Translations under genes and position numbers: made by a program
Part shown: positions 18,337 through 27,899 of the stretch, in pieces
Layout of the letters: every line of letters starts with the position of its first letter
How positions within the stretch are numbered: position 1 is the stretch's first letter
Origin: Brachybacterium avium
GTDB lineage: Bacteria > Actinomycetota > Actinomycetes > Actinomycetales > Dermabacteraceae
DNA: 64,000 bases
NCBI RefSeq assembly: GCF_002216795.1
Contig: NZ_CP022316.1
Span: forward strand, 310,001 to 374,000
Direction: 5' to 3'
Notes under the pieces: generated by a model
Database searches by the model: none
What the model was told of the DNA's origin: nothing
Seen by the model: the letters and a program-made list of their open reading frames with translations, nothing else

Positions 18337-19244
18337 TCAGCCCTTGACCGCACCCTGCATGATGCCACCGACGAGCTGGCGTCCGGCGAGGATGAACAGC
18401 AGCAGCAGCGGGAGCACGGAGACCACCACGCCGGACATGATCAGGGAGTAGTCCTTGAAGTAGGAGGACTGCAGCTGCTGCAGCGCCACCGGGAGCGTGA
18501 GGCTGTCGCCGCGCAGGATGATGAACGGCCAGAAGAAGTTGGTCCATGAACCCACGAAGGTGAACAGGAACAGCATCGCCCCGGCGCCGCGAGAGGCGGG
18601 CAGCGCCACATGGCCGTAGGTCTGCAGGAGGTTGCAGCCGTCCATGCGTGCCGCCTCGATCAGCTCGTAGGGCAGCGCATCATCGAGGTACTGGGTCATC
18701 CAGAACACGCCGAAGGCGGTGACCAGCCCCGGGATGATCACCGCTTTCAGATCTCCCACCCAGCCGAGCTTCGCCATGATGATGAACAGCGGGATCACCC
18801 CGAGCTGCACCGGGACGGCCATGGTCGCGATCACGAACAGCAGCAGCCACTTCCGGCCCCGGAAGCGGAGCTTGGAGAAGGCGAAGCCGGCCAGGGTCGC
18901 GAAGAACACCACGGACAGCGAGGTCACGACCGCCACCAGCACGGAGTTCACGATCGCCGACCAGAAATCGATGTCGGAGGTGATCACCTCGGTGATGTTG
19001 CTCAGCAGATTTCCCTGCGGCAGCAGCGAGGGGATGGGATTGCGGGCGATGGAGCCGGCGTCCGAGGAGGCCAGCAGGATCGCGTAGTACAGGGGGAAGA
19101 TCGAGATCCCCAGCACCACGGCGAGCAGGCCGTAGTTCCACCAGCGGGGGCGGGCGTCCACCCCTCCCCGCCTTTGAGCCGGCGACGAGCAGCACGGGCG
19201 GCCCCCTTGCCGGCGAACTGCTCGATGGCAGCGGTCGACTGCAT
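18337..19244 (-). CDS. Sugar ABC transporter permease, MalG/CUT1 type, apparent frameshift
   Basis: Second permease of the sugar importer, about 302 aa once repaired. The body is a normal CUT1 MalG-like permease: first helix WWNYGLLAVVLGISIFPLYY, and EAA loop EAARMDGCNLLQTYGHVALP. The ATG at 19244 with AAGGAG in the best position reads out of phase before helix 1. One added base in either C run at 19161-19164 or 19166-19169 fuses the frames. An internal GTG is possible but its ribosome binding site is too close. Sits between the first permease and the LacI gene. Confidence 0.82.
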
Positions 19245-19253
19245 ATCTGCTCC

Positions 19254-20207
19254 TTACCGCTTGTTCTTCGCAGGGCCGCCGGCATCGGCGATCCGCTTGG
19301 TGATCAGGAAGTTGAGGATGCCGATCCCGATGATGATCAGGAACAGCAGCCAGGCCACCGCCGAGGCGCGGCCGAAGGAGACCTGTGGTCCCCAGCCGAG
19401 CTCGTAGAGGTACATCGTCATGGTCATCCACTGCCGGGACGCACCTCCCTGGCCGCCGGTGTCGAACATCCGCGGCTCGTCGAAGATCTGCAGCCCGCCG
19501 ATGGTCGAGGTGATGACCACGAAGATGATGGTGGGTCGCAGCATCGGCACGGTCACGTGCCAGAAGCGGCGCATCCGGCCGGTGCCGTCGATGATCGCGG
19601 CCTCGTAGATCTCGCGCGGGATCGCCTGCATCGCTGCCAGGAAGATCAGCGCGTTGTAGCCGGTCCAGCGGAAGTTCACCATCGTGGCGATGGCGAAGTG
19701 CGAGGCCAGGGCGTCGGAGTGCCAGCCGATCGCGGGCAGGTCCATCCCCAGCAACAGGTTGTTCACCAGGCCGGACTGGTCGGCGAAGATCTTCGCGAAG
19801 ATCATCGAGACCGCCACCGGTGCCACGATGTACGGCACCAGCACGCCCATCCGCCAGAAGGTCTTCGCGCGCAGGTTCGCATCCAGCACATAGGCGATGA
19901 GGATCGCAGCGATCACCTGCGGCACCGAGGACAGCAGGAAGATCGAGAAGGTGTTGCGCAGCGCCTTGTAGAAGCTCTCGGTCCCGAGCACGAACCGGAA
20001 GTTCGACAGGCCCACGAACTCTCCCTGGCCACGGATCAGGTCCCACTCGTGCAGCGAGACCCAGGCGGTGTACAGGATCGGGAACAGCCCGACCAGGAAG
20101 AACAGCAGGAAGAACGGGCTGATGAAGAGGTACGGCGTCAGCCGGGCATCGAGCCGGGCGAGGACGGCGCGTCGGGTCGATGTCCTCGAAGGGCGGGTGG
20201 TGGTCAC
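19254..20207 (-). CDS. Sugar ABC transporter permease, MalF/CUT1 type
   Basis: 317-aa inner-membrane permease. A short Arg-rich N-terminus precedes helix 1 (PYLFISPFFLLFFLVGLFPI). About six helices follow, with the EAA loop (EAAIIDGTGRMRRFWHVTVP) for ATPase contact. No ATPase gene is encoded here, as is usual for actinobacterial CUT1 systems that share one ATPase. GTG start with AGAGGA upstream; 9 bp from the next permease. Confidence 0.92.
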   Translation of the reverse strand: MTTTRPSRTSTRRAVLARLDARLTPYLFISPFFLLFFLVGLFPILYTAWVSLHEWDLIRGQGEFVGLSNFRFVLGTESFYKALRNTFSIFLLSSVPQVIAAILIAYVLDANLRAKTFWRMGVLVPYIVAPVAVSMIFAKIFADQSGLVNNLLLGMDLPAIGWHSDALASHFAIATMVNFRWTGYNALIFLAAMQAIPREIYEAAIIDGTGRMRRFWHVTVPMLRPTIIFVVITSTIGGLQIFDEPRMFDTGGQGGASRQWMTMTMYLYELGWGPQVSFGRASAVAWLLFLIIIGIGILNFLITKRIADAGGPAKNKR

Positions 20208-20271
20208 AGAAGTCCTCTCGACGCGGAGCGGGCGCGGACGGCGGCTCGGCCGTCCGCGCCCCGGGGTCTGC

Positions 20272-21546
20272 TCAGGCCAGGCCGAGCTCGTCGTACGCGG
20301 TCAGGCCCTGCTCCCAGGAGTCCGTCGGGTCCGCGCCGTCCGCATCCCACCGGGTGATCGCATCGCCGACGACCGTGTTGATCACGAAGAAGTTCGGTCC
20401 CTGGAAGGGCTGGACCTCGATCGAGGTGGCGCGCTCGGAGTAGATCTCCCCCACCGGTGCATCATTGAAGAAGGGGTTCACCAGGCTGGTCACCTCCTCG
20501 GCGTCCAGCGCCTCGACCTGGCTGGGGAAGGCGCCGACGGCTTCGAAGGCCGCGATCTGCTGCTCAGGCGCGGTCAGCCAGGCAGCGAGCTTCTTCGCCT
20601 CCTCGATGTGCTCGCCCTGGGAGGGGACGGCCAGGTAGGAACCGCCCCAGTTGCCACCGCCGCCGGGGAAGACATCGGCGATGTCCCAGCCCTCGACGCC
20701 ATCGGCGTTGCCGGCCAGCGGGCCCATCATCCACGGCGGGCACAGCATGGTGGCGAAGCCGTCGTTCTGGAAGGCCGCGGTCCAGTCCTCGGACCACTGG
20801 GTCAGGCCCGCGGAGATGTCCTTGTACTCGGCCAGGTGGTCATAGATCGCCTTGACGTCGGCGTTGTCCGCAAGCGGGATCACGGTCCCGTCGGACTCCT
20901 CATAGGGGTTGGTCAGCTGCTGGACCATCCCGTTGAAGGTGCCGCCGGCACCGTCGAACCACGGGATGCCGGTCGCCTCGACGAACTTCCGGCCGGCCTC
21001 GAAGTAGGTGTCCCAGTCCCCGGTCAGCAGCTCGGCGACCTCGGTGCGATCGGTGGGCAGCCCGGCCTTCTCGAAGAGGTCCGCCCGGTAGGCGATGGCC
21101 TCGGGGCCGATATCGGTGCCATAGCCGATCAGCTTGCCGTCGACCGTGGCGGCCTCGGTCTTCCAGTCCAACCAGCGGCCCTCGACCTCGGGGTCGGAGA
21201 GGTCCTCGAAGACGTCCGCGTACTGGAGCAGCTCGGCCCACCAGCCGACCTCGATGCCCTCGACATCGGCCAGGCCGGAGTGCGCGGCGAGACCCGTCAT
21301 CAGGTTGGCACGCGCGTCATCGGCGGTCGCGGCCTTCTTGTGGGTGACCTTCACCCCGGGGTTCGCCTCCTCGTAGGCGGAGAAGAGGTCCTCGTAGCCG
21401 AACTCGTTGAAGGTCGCCACGGTCAGCTCGACGTCGCCGCCACCGCCTCCGCTGCCCCCTCCGTCGCTGCTGCCACAGCTCGCCAGGGCGGCGGTGGCAG
21501 CGGTCGCGGCCGAGGCCGCCAGCGCTGTTCTGCGGGTGATCTTCAT
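20272..21546 (-). CDS. Sugar ABC transporter substrate-binding lipoprotein (SBP family 1)
   Basis: 424-aa extracellular solute-binding protein. Signal with twin Arg (KITRRTALAA) and lipobox LASC, so a Tat-type lipoprotein is possible. Family-1 character shows in AYEEANPGVKVTHKK, and in the C-terminal half in WLTAPEQQIAAFEAVGAFPS. First gene of the operon binding protein, permease, permease, LacI. No glycosidase is adjacent, so the sugar cannot be named. AAGGAG lies 6 nt before the ATG. Confidence 0.92.
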   Translation of the reverse strand: MKITRRTALAASAATAATAALASCGSSDGGGSGGGGGDVELTVATFNEFGYEDLFSAYEEANPGVKVTHKKAATADDARANLMTGLAAHSGLADVEGIEVGWWAELLQYADVFEDLSDPEVEGRWLDWKTEAATVDGKLIGYGTDIGPEAIAYRADLFEKAGLPTDRTEVAELLTGDWDTYFEAGRKFVEATGIPWFDGAGGTFNGMVQQLTNPYEESDGTVIPLADNADVKAIYDHLAEYKDISAGLTQWSEDWTAAFQNDGFATMLCPPWMMGPLAGNADGVEGWDIADVFPGGGGNWGGSYLAVPSQGEHIEEAKKLAAWLTAPEQQIAAFEAVGAFPSQVEALDAEEVTSLVNPFFNDAPVGEIYSERATSIEVQPFQGPNFFVINTVVGDAITRWDADGADPTDSWEQGLTAYDELGLA

Positions 21547-21581
21547 GGTGAACTCCTTCGTTCGCTGCGGGAACCTGAGCA

Positions 21582-21595
21582 TGAGAGCGCTCTCA
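21582..21595. promoter_or_regulatory. LacI-type operator palindrome of the sugar operon
   Basis: TGAGAGCGCTCTCA is a perfect 14-bp palindrome with the central CG typical of LacI-family operators. It lies 36 bp upstream of the binding-protein start, and the regulator gene is in the same operon. Confidence 0.75.
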
Positions 21596-21697
21596 GAATG
21601 GGGATGTTCGTCACCATACAGCAGTGCATCGAGGCCGGAGGTCTCGATCCGGTCTCACCTCGCAAGCCTCCGTTCACCGCTCCCGCAGCGCGGCTGG

Positions 21698-21703
21698 GAG
21701 GAT
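21698..21703 (+). promoter_or_regulatory. Possible -10 of leaderless nitronate monooxygenase gene
   Basis: GAGGAT is 6 nt before the ATG at 21710. GGGAGG just upstream could instead act as a ribosome binding site, so this call is weak. Confidence 0.25.
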
Positions 21704-21709
21704 CAGGGG

Positions 21710-22726
21710 ATGACTCTCCTGGGCTCCCGTCTCCCGCTGGTCGCCGCACCGATGGCGGGCGGCCCCTCCACGCTCGCGCTGGCCGGAGCCGTCTCCGCGG
21801 CCGGCGCATTCCCCTTCCTGGCCGGAGGCAACCTGACACTGGAGGCGCTGGCCGCCGACATCGACCAGGCGCGGGGACTGGGGGCCGACTTCGGGGTGAA
21901 CCTCTTCGTGCTGCCGCCCTGGGAGATCGACGAGGACGCCTTCGCCGCCTATGCGGAGGAGCTCGCCGAGGACGCCGCTCAGCTCGGTGCCCGCCTGGAC
22001 CGGGTGCCCCACCGGGATGATGACCGCTTCACCGCGAAGCTGACGCTGCTGTGCGAGGCTCCGGTTCCGGTGACCTCGTTCACCTTCGGCCTGCCGCCCG
22101 CGACGGCGGTGGCCGCCCTGCGGGCGGTGGACACCATCGTGCTCGCGAGCGTCACCGATCCCGAGGAGGCCCGCGCCGCGGCCGAGCGCGGGGTCGACGG
22201 CCTGGTGGTGCAGGGCCCCGCCGCAGGCGGGCACAGCGCGACCCATCATCCCTCCCGGACCCCGGGCCCGATCCGCACCGAGGAGCTGGTGCGCCAGGTA
22301 CGCGCAGCGGTCGACCTGCCGCTGCTGGGAGCCGGCGGGGTGGACGGTCCGCTCGCGGTGCGCCGGATCCTCGCCGCCGGGGCGGAGGCGGTGGTCAGCG
22401 GCACGATGCTGCTGCGCACCGACGAGGCAGGCACCTCCCCCACCCATCGCGCCGCCCTCGCGGATCCCGCGTTCACCGAGACGGTGCTGACGCGAGCCTT
22501 CACCGGTCGCCCCGCCCGCTCCCTGCGCAATGCGTTCGTGGACCGCCACCACGACACGGCGCCGACCGGCTACCCACAGGTCCACCACCTGACCCGCGAG
22601 CTGCGCCGGAGGGCAGCCGCGGCCGGCGATCCGCAGCGCCTGCATCTCTGGGCGGGCACCGGCTGGCGCAGCGCACCGGCGGGCCCCGCCGGCCAGGTCA
22701 TCGCCCGGTTGGCCGAGGAGATCTGA
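21710..22726 (+). CDS. Nitronate monooxygenase-family flavoprotein
   Basis: 338-aa FMN-binding TIM-barrel protein of the NMO / 2-nitropropane dioxygenase family. Marks: LPLVAAPMAGGPST at the N-terminus, GVNLFV, DGLVVQGPAAGGHSATHH (phosphate loop and His region) and LLGAGGVDGPLAVRRILAAG. The family oxidises alkyl nitronates; related members are enoyl-ACP reductases, so the activity is not certain. Single gene, followed by a strong terminator and the convergent tRNA-Ala. Confidence 0.88.
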   Translation: MTLLGSRLPLVAAPMAGGPSTLALAGAVSAAGAFPFLAGGNLTLEALAADIDQARGLGADFGVNLFVLPPWEIDEDAFAAYAEELAEDAAQLGARLDRVPHRDDDRFTAKLTLLCEAPVPVTSFTFGLPPATAVAALRAVDTIVLASVTDPEEARAAAERGVDGLVVQGPAAGGHSATHHPSRTPGPIRTEELVRQVRAAVDLPLLGAGGVDGPLAVRRILAAGAEAVVSGTMLLRTDEAGTSPTHRAALADPAFTETVLTRAFTGRPARSLRNAFVDRHHDTAPTGYPQVHHLTRELRRRAAAAGDPQRLHLWAGTGWRSAPAGPAGQVIARLAEEI

Positions 22727-22748
22727 GCCGGACCGGAGACCGGACAGC

Positions 22749-22780
22749 AGAAGGGCCCCACCTCGTGGTGGGGCCCTTCT
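22749..22780. terminator. Strong hairpin terminator, probably bidirectional
   Basis: Perfect 14-bp stem (AGAAGGGCCCCACC and its complement) around a TCGT loop. It separates the nitronate monooxygenase gene from the convergent tRNA-Ala. The complementary T/A ends (TTCT and AGAA) suit termination in both directions. Confidence 0.85.
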
Positions 22781-22809
22781 GACGAGTCACTGTCTCACGG
22801 TTTCTCGAG

Positions 22810-22882
22810 TGGAGCTATGGGGATTCGAACCCCAGACCTCTTCCATGCCATGGAAGCGCGCTACCAACTGCGCCATAGCCCC
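22810..22882 (-). tRNA. tRNA-Ala (anticodon GGC)
   Basis: 73-nt cloverleaf on the minus strand. Acceptor GGGGCTA pairs with TAGCTCC, including the G3-U70 pair that marks alanine tRNAs. The anticodon loop ATGGCAT sits between CTTCC and GGAAG, giving GGC. T-arm GGTTCGAATCC. The 3' CCA is not encoded. Confidence 0.97.
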
Positions 22883-22914
22883 GTATCGGGTGCCGCCCCC
22901 TGGGCGACGAGACG

Positions 22915-22920
22915 ATATTA
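22915..22920 (-). promoter_or_regulatory. Possible -10 of tRNA-Ala
   Basis: TAATAT on the minus strand about 33 nt before the tRNA, within the last codons region boundary of the phosphatase gene. The -35 would be TTCCTC at 17 nt spacing, a poor match. Confidence 0.4.
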
Positions 22921-22934
22921 CACGGCCTCCGAGA

Positions 22935-23567
22935 TCAGAGGAAATCGGGGGCGACGTTGTGTGACACCAACCTCATCAGGCCGTTCGTCGTGTCACCGGC
23001 GATCGGCTCGAGCATCGAACGGTGACAGTTCTCGAGCCCGGCCAGGCCGCGGAAGCCGTTGGTGTCCAAGCCCAGCAGCGCGGTGATGCCCAAGGTGATC
23101 GCGGCGCCGTGGGCGACGACCATCACGGTCCCGCCCACGTGATCGGCCACCAGGGCACGGCAGGCGGCGGCGACCCGTTCCCCCACCTCCGGGCGATCCT
23201 CCACATCGAGCCCGAGCACCGGGCGGTGCGCGCGCCAGTCCGCATGCTGCTCGGGCCAGCGCAGGCGGATCTCCTCGCCGCGGAGCCCCTCCCACTGGCC
23301 GAACCCGCGCTCGAGGAAGGCGTCATCGGTCCTGACCTCGACCGCGGTGCCGCGGCTCATCAGCCGGGCCGTCGCCAGCGCTCGCTCCAGCGGGGAGGCG
23401 ACCAGGACATCCGGCGGTTCGGCGGCGAGGACCGGCGCGAGCGATTCGGCCTGCCTGATGCCGGTGGCGTTGAGCGGGATGTCGACCTGTCCCTGGAGGC
23501 GGCCCTCGCGGTTGAAGTCCGTCTGCCCGTGACGCACCAGGACGAGACGGGTACGGGGGCCCCTCAC
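22935..23567 (-). CDS. Histidine phosphatase (phosphoglycerate mutase-like)
   Basis: 210-aa enzyme of the histidine phosphatase superfamily. The catalytic motif LVRHGQTDFNREGRLQG is near the N-terminus and the second His is in VVAHGAAI. The substrate is not evident; actinobacterial relatives act on phosphosugars or other small phosphates. The GTG start overlaps the rsfS stop (GTGA), as part of the nadD-rsfS operon. Confidence 0.9.
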   Translation of the reverse strand: MRGPRTRLVLVRHGQTDFNREGRLQGQVDIPLNATGIRQAESLAPVLAAEPPDVLVASPLERALATARLMSRGTAVEVRTDDAFLERGFGQWEGLRGEEIRLRWPEQHADWRAHRPVLGLDVEDRPEVGERVAAACRALVADHVGGTVMVVAHGAAITLGITALLGLDTNGFRGLAGLENCHRSMLEPIAGDTTNGLMRLVSHNVAPDFL

Positions 23568-23941
23568 GCCGGGCGGTCCGCGTCGATCTGCAGATCGATG
23601 ACGGGGGCGTCGCGCCAGAGTCGCTCGAGGGCGTAGAAGACACGATCCTCGGAGTGCTGGACGTGCACGACGATGTCGCCGTAGTCCAGCAGCACCCAGC
23701 GAGCCTCGCGCTCGCCCTCGCGGCGCAGAGGCTTGCGCTGCCGCTGGGTCAGCAGCGCCTCCTCGATGCCGTCGACGATCGCGGCGACCTGGCGTTCGGA
23801 ATCGCCGCTGCACACGAGGAAGGCGTCGGTGATCACGACCAGCTCGGAGACGTCGAGGGCGATCACCTCTTCGGCGAACTTGTCGGCGGCGGCCTGGCCG
23901 GCCACCCGGGCGAGGTCGAGGGATTCTTCAGGAGCGCTCAC
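23564..23941 (-). CDS. rsfS: Ribosome silencing factor RsfS
   Basis: 125-aa protein that binds ribosomal protein L14 and blocks subunit joining when nutrients are scarce. RsfS/Iojap marks: ITDAFLVCSGDSERQVAAI and WVLLDYGDIVVHVQ, followed by YALERLW. GTG start overlapping the stop of the membrane protein gene. Operon order nadD, membrane protein, rsfS, phosphatase is typical for the phylum. Confidence 0.95.
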   Translation of the reverse strand: MSAPEESLDLARVAGQAAADKFAEEVIALDVSELVVITDAFLVCSGDSERQVAAIVDGIEEALLTQRQRKPLRREGEREARWVLLDYGDIVVHVQHSEDRVFYALERLWRDAPVIDLQIDADRPA

Positions 23942-24534
23942 GCGGCAGGTTCCTCCAGGACGGGATGAACGAGGGACAGGTCGGACAGTGCGGACGGGGA
24001 CGCAGTGGCTGCGGTGTCGGGGCCGAGGACCCCGGTCAGCAGCAGGACGATCAGCGCTACCAGCGCGATCGCGATCAGGATCCACACCACCCACGGCAGC
24101 AGGCGCCCGGCACTGCTCTCGGGACGGTGGAGCACCTTGCCGTCGAAGCGCGGGGCCGGGCGCGGCTCCGGGGCCTCGGTGACGGACAGCTCGCCGAGCT
24201 CGACTCCGTCGTGGTCGCGGCCGATGGTCGCGACGGAGGCATCCTCGGCGACGGGCGCGTCAGAGCCGGAGCCCGCGACCGCCGGCTCCGTCCCGGCGGA
24301 CGCCGTCTCCGGCTGCTCGCTGAGCTCGATGATGCGGGCTCGGCGCCCGAACTTGCGCAGGGCCGGCACCGGGGCGTCGGCCGTCGGAGCGGCGACCGCA
24401 CCCCGCACACCGGGCACGGCCGACGATTCGCCGGCGGACTCCATCGCAGCGCGCGCCTCGAGGGCGGCCTGCTCCTCGGGGCTGAGCGCCCGGGCGCGGC
24501 GACCGCGGCGCGGAGTGGTCTCGGGCTCGGTCAT
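23938..24534 (-). CDS. Conserved single-pass membrane protein between nadD and rsfS
   Basis: 198 aa. A charged N-terminus ([21 protein letters not shown]) and a long Ala/Glu/Pro-rich disordered region precede one membrane helix near residues 148-170 ([21 protein letters not shown]). About 25 residues follow outside. Function unknown. It overlaps both nadD and rsfS by 4 bp, so it is co-translated with them. Confidence 0.75.
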   Translation of the reverse strand: MTEPETTPRRGRRARALSPEEQAALEARAAMESAGESSAVPGVRGAVAAPTADAPVPALRKFGRRARIIELSEQPETASAGTEPAVAGSGSDAPVAEDASVATIGRDHDGVELGELSVTEAPEPRPAPRFDGKVLHRPESSAGRLLPWVVWILIAIALVALIVLLLTGVLGPDTAATASPSALSDLSLVHPVLEEPAA

Positions 24535-25136
24535 CGGGGGTCACCTCCTGTGTAGAGCGCGTACTTGTTGATGTATTGGACGACGCCGTCGGGCACCAGG
24601 TACCACACCGGCCCGCCGGCTGCCACGCGGGTGCGGCAGTCCGTGGAGCTGATCGCCATCGCCGGGACCTCGATCAGGGTCACGCCGTCCTCGGGGAGTC
24701 CGGAGGTGTCGAGCTCGTGCCCCGGCCGGGTGACCCCGACGAAGTGCGCGAGCTCGAAGATCTCTTCGGTGTTCTTCCAGGTGAGGATGTTCTGCAGGGC
24801 ATCTGCACCGGTGATGAAGAAGAGGTCCGCATCGGGCTGCTCGTGGTGCAGATCGCGCAGGGTGTCGATGGTGTACGTCGCCCCGGGCCGGTCGATGTCC
24901 ACCCGCGAGACGGTGAACACCGGGTTCGCCGCGGTGGCCACGACCGTCATCAGGTAGCGGTGCTCGGGATCAGAGATCGCCTGCTCCGCCTTCTGCCAGG
25001 GCCGGCCGGTGGGGACGAAGACGACCTCGTGCAGCCCGAAGACGCTCTGCACCTCGCTGGCGGCGACGAGGTGCCCGTGGTGGATGGGATCGAAGGTCCC
25101 ACCCATCACGCCGATCCGTCGTCGCTGCAGCTCCAC
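24531..25136 (-). CDS. nadD: Nicotinate-nucleotide adenylyltransferase NadD
   Basis: 201-aa enzyme joining nicotinate mononucleotide to AMP in NAD synthesis. The nucleotidyltransferase motif [11 protein letters not shown] is at residues 12-22 and the second motif ISSTDCR near residue 167. GTG start; an internal ATG just before the first motif would give a slightly shorter protein. Lies 5 bp after a small membrane-protein gene. Confidence 0.95.
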   Translation of the reverse strand: MELQRRRIGVMGGTFDPIHHGHLVAASEVQSVFGLHEVVFVPTGRPWQKAEQAISDPEHRYLMTVVATAANPVFTVSRVDIDRPGATYTIDTLRDLHHEQPDADLFFITGADALQNILTWKNTEEIFELAHFVGVTRPGHELDTSGLPEDGVTLIEVPAMAISSTDCRTRVAAGGPVWYLVPDGVVQYINKYALYTGGDPR

Positions 25137-25141
25137 TGAGG

Positions 25142-25330
25142 TCAGCGGTCGGAGTCGCGGGTGCTCTTGCGCTTCTTGTCCAGGCTGCGGTGGTGCGCTC
25201 CGCCGGTGAGCCAGGTGAAGCCGAGCAGGGTCAACAGGATGACGAAGATGCCGATGCCGACGGCGGGGGCGCTGAGCCCCTCGCTGGCGTGCGCGCCGGA
25301 CTCGGCGAGGATCATGAGCTGATCGATCAT
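25142..25330 (-). CDS. Small single-pass membrane protein upstream of nadD
   Basis: 62 aa with one helix ([20 protein letters not shown]) and a Lys/Arg-rich tail ([15 protein letters not shown]), suggesting a cytoplasmic C-terminus. GGAAAGG lies upstream of the ATG. Position at the head of the nadD operon supports a real gene. No function is assigned. Confidence 0.7.
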   Translation of the reverse strand: MIDQLMILAESGAHASEGLSAPAVGIGIFVILLTLLGFTWLTGGAHHRSLDKKRKSTRDSDR

Positions 25331-25419
25331 GGTCTTGAAGGCCTTTCCACGGGTGACCGGCCCATCATCCCACAGCGGCGCAGTCGGTCAGCACCCTGAC
25401 GCGCAGGATGGGAGTCGGG

Positions 25420-26691
25420 TCACGGCCGCACCTGGCCCTGTCCCACCACCAGCCACTTGCTCGCGGTGATCTCCCGCAGCCCCATCGGCCCGCGCGCGTG
25501 CAGCTTCTGGGTGGAGATGCCGATCTCCGCACCGAATCCGAACTCGCCGCCGTCGGAGAAGCGGGTGGAGGCGTTGGCCATCACCACCGCGGAGTCGACC
25601 TCCGCGAGGAAGCGCTGCTGGCTGGTCAGATCGCGGGTCAGGATCGACTCGGTGTGCCCGGTGGAGTGGGCACGGATATGGGCCAGCGCCGCGTCCAGGT
25701 CATCCACCACCGCCACCGCGAGCTCGAGCGCGAGGTACTCGGTGTCCCAGTCCTCGACGGTCGCGGGAACGACGTCCGTGCCGGAGGGCAGCAGCGCCGC
25801 GGCCCGCTCATCGACGTGCAACCGCACCCCGGCGGCGGTCAGCGGCGCCGCCAGACGCGGCAGCGCCTCCTCGGCGATGTCGCGATGGACCAGCAGGGTC
25901 TCCAGCGCATTGCACACCCCGACCCGCTGCAGCTTGGCGTTGGCGACGATGGCGACGGCCTGGTCCAGGTCGGCGCTCGCATCGACCAGCACGTGGGTCT
26001 TCCCGGTGCCGGTCTCGATGACGGGGACCTGCGAGTGCTCGACCACCCGCCGGATCAGTCCCGCCCCGCCGCGCGGGATCAGCACGTCCACCAGGCCGCG
26101 GGCGCGCATCAGCACATCCACCCCGTCGCGGCCGTGCTCGTCGATCCCGACGATCAGGTCCTCGGGCAGCTCGTGGGCGGCCAGCACATCGCGCAGCACC
26201 CCGATCAGCGCGGTGTTCGAGTGCAGCGCCGCGGAGCCGCCGCGCAGCACCACTGCGCTGCCGGCCTTGAGAGCGAGGCCGGCGGCATCGACGGTGACGT
26301 TCGGACGCGCCTCGTAGACCATGCCGATCACACCCATGGGGACCCGCACCTCGCGCAGCTCGAGGCCGTTGTCGAGAACGGAGCCGCGGATCACCTCGCC
26401 GATCGGGTCGGGCAGGGCGGCGGCGTCCCTGAGCTGCTCGGCGATCGCCCGGACCCGGGCGACATCCAGCGCGAGCCGGTCCCGCAGTCCAGGTGCCATG
26501 TCGGCCGCGTCGGCGGCCGCGAGGTCGCGCGCATTGGCCCGGACGATCTCCCCTGCGCGTTCCACCAGCGCCTCGGCCATGGCCAGCAGCAGCTGGTCCT
26601 TGGCGCCGCGATGCAGGCGGGCCAGCGCCGGCTGCGCCTCCTTCGCGGCGCGGGCTGCGGCGAGGACGGCGATGGTCACGGGAGTGCTCAT
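25420..26691 (-). CDS. proA: Gamma-glutamyl phosphate reductase ProA
   Basis: 423-aa NADPH enzyme, second step of proline synthesis. Aldehyde-dehydrogenase fold with [31 protein letters not shown] and the catalytic Cys260 in [13 protein letters not shown]. It has its own leaderless-type promoter, although proB lies only 62 bp upstream in the same direction. Confidence 0.97.
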   Translation of the reverse strand: MSTPVTIAVLAAARAAKEAQPALARLHRGAKDQLLLAMAEALVERAGEIVRANARDLAAADAADMAPGLRDRLALDVARVRAIAEQLRDAAALPDPIGEVIRGSVLDNGLELREVRVPMGVIGMVYEARPNVTVDAAGLALKAGSAVVLRGGSAALHSNTALIGVLRDVLAAHELPEDLIVGIDEHGRDGVDVLMRARGLVDVLIPRGGAGLIRRVVEHSQVPVIETGTGKTHVLVDASADLDQAVAIVANAKLQRVGVCNALETLLVHRDIAEEALPRLAAPLTAAGVRLHVDERAAALLPSGTDVVPATVEDWDTEYLALELAVAVVDDLDAALAHIRAHSTGHTESILTRDLTSQQRFLAEVDSAVVMANASTRFSDGGEFGFGAEIGISTQKLHARGPMGLREITASKWLVVGQGQVRP

Positions 26692-26697
26692 GGCCGG

Positions 26698-26703
26698 AGT
26701 CTA
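26698..26703 (-). promoter_or_regulatory. -10 hexamer of leaderless proA
   Basis: TAGACT on the minus strand, 6 nt before the ATG at 26691; no ribosome binding site. Confidence 0.6.
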
Positions 26704-26753
26704 CGAGGATGGCTCTGCCCCGAGAAGGAGCGTCCGACCAGCAGACCGAGTGT

Positions 26754-27899
26754 TCAGAGCACCACCAGCTGGTCGCGGTGGATGGCGGGGCGGCTGAAGC
26801 GATCCCCCAATCGCTCACGCGCCTCCTCGGTGCCGAGCCCGGCCATCGCCCGCAGCTCATCGCTGCTGAAGGAGGTCAGCCCGCGGGCGATCACCTCACC
26901 GTCCGGAGCGGCGAGATCGACGGGGACCCCGGCCGGGAAGGTGCCCTCCACGCGGGAGACGCCGACGGCCAGCAGCGAGCGGTGCCGGTCGCGCACAGCC
27001 TGCGCCGCGCCCTCGTCGAGGTGCACGGTGCCGGCACCGCGGGTCGCGAAGCGGAGCCACACCAGTCTGGATCGGCGCCGACCATGCTGCGCCGGGAAGA
27101 ACGTGCCCACATCCTGCCCCGCGATGCCGGCGGAGAACTTCTCGGTGGAGGTCATCAGCGCGGCGGTGCCGGTGGTGGAGGCGAGCTGGGCGGCCGAGAG
27201 CTTGGTGACCATGCCGCCGGTGCCGACCTTGGTGCCGACCGTGCCGATGCTGACTCCCGCCAGCCGGGCCACGTCCTCCACCTGGCCGATGCGCTCGGCG
27301 CCGGGCTCTCGAGGCGGTGCGGTGTACAGGGCGTCGACATCGGTGAGCAGGATCAGCGCATCCGCGCCGAGCAGCTGCGCCACCAGCGCGGCCAGACGGT
27401 CGTTGTCGCCGAAGCGGATCTCGTGGGTGGCGGTGGTGTCGTTCTCGTTGATCACCGGGACGGTGCCCAGCCCCAGCAGCGTCTCCAGCGCAGTGCGCAC
27501 GTTGCGGTAGGTCTGCCGGCGGATCACGTCGGACTCCGTGAGCAGCACCTGCCCGGTGATCCGGCCATGCCGGGCGAAGGCGGTCTGCCAGGCACCGGCC
27601 AGCAGCGCCTGGCCGACGCTCGCGGCGGCCTGCTGCAGCGCCACGGCTGCCGGGCGCTCCGCCAGCCCCAGCGGGCCGAGCGCCGCGGCGATCGCCCCGG
27701 AGGAGACGATCACCAGCTCGGTGCCCCGCTCGGCCAGCCCGGCGGCGGTGTCCGCGATCCCCTGGATGTGCTCTTCGTCCAGCCGCCCCTGCTCGTCGGT
27801 GAGGCTCGAGGAACCGATCTTGACGACGATCCGGCGGGCTGAGGGCAGTGAATCCCGGGTGGTCAGCCGCTCGGGCTGGCGCAGCTCCGCGACGCTCAC
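26754..27899 (-). CDS. proB: Glutamate 5-kinase ProB
   Basis: 381-aa kinase making gamma-glutamyl phosphate for proline. Amino-acid kinase domain ([41 protein letters not shown], and [14 protein letters not shown]), then a C-terminal PUA domain (about 285-370) starting near [13 protein letters not shown] start overlaps the obg stop by GTGA, so proB is coupled to obg. Confidence 0.96.
   Translation of the reverse strand: MSVAELRQPERLTTRDSLPSARRIVVKIGSSSLTDEQGRLDEEHIQGIADTAAGLAERGTELVIVSSGAIAAALGPLGLAERPAAVALQQAAASVGQALLAGAWQTAFARHGRITGQVLLTESDVIRRQTYRNVRTALETLLGLGTVPVINENDTTATHEIRFGDNDRLAALVAQLLGADALILLTDVDALYTAPPREPGAERIGQVEDVARLAGVSIGTVGTKVGTGGMVTKLSAAQLASTTGTAALMTSTEKFSAGIAGQDVGTFFPAQHGRRRSRLVWLRFATRGAGTVHLDEGAAQAVRDRHRSLLAVGVSRVEGTFPAGVPVDLAAPDGEVIARGLTSFSSDELRAMAGLGTEEARERLGDRFSRPAIHRDQLVVL

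Noticed and set aside
19150..19180. Internal GTG as the true start of the malG-type gene
   Set aside because: Its Shine-Dalgarno-like sequence touches the codon, while the upstream ATG has ideal spacing. A lost base explains the data better.
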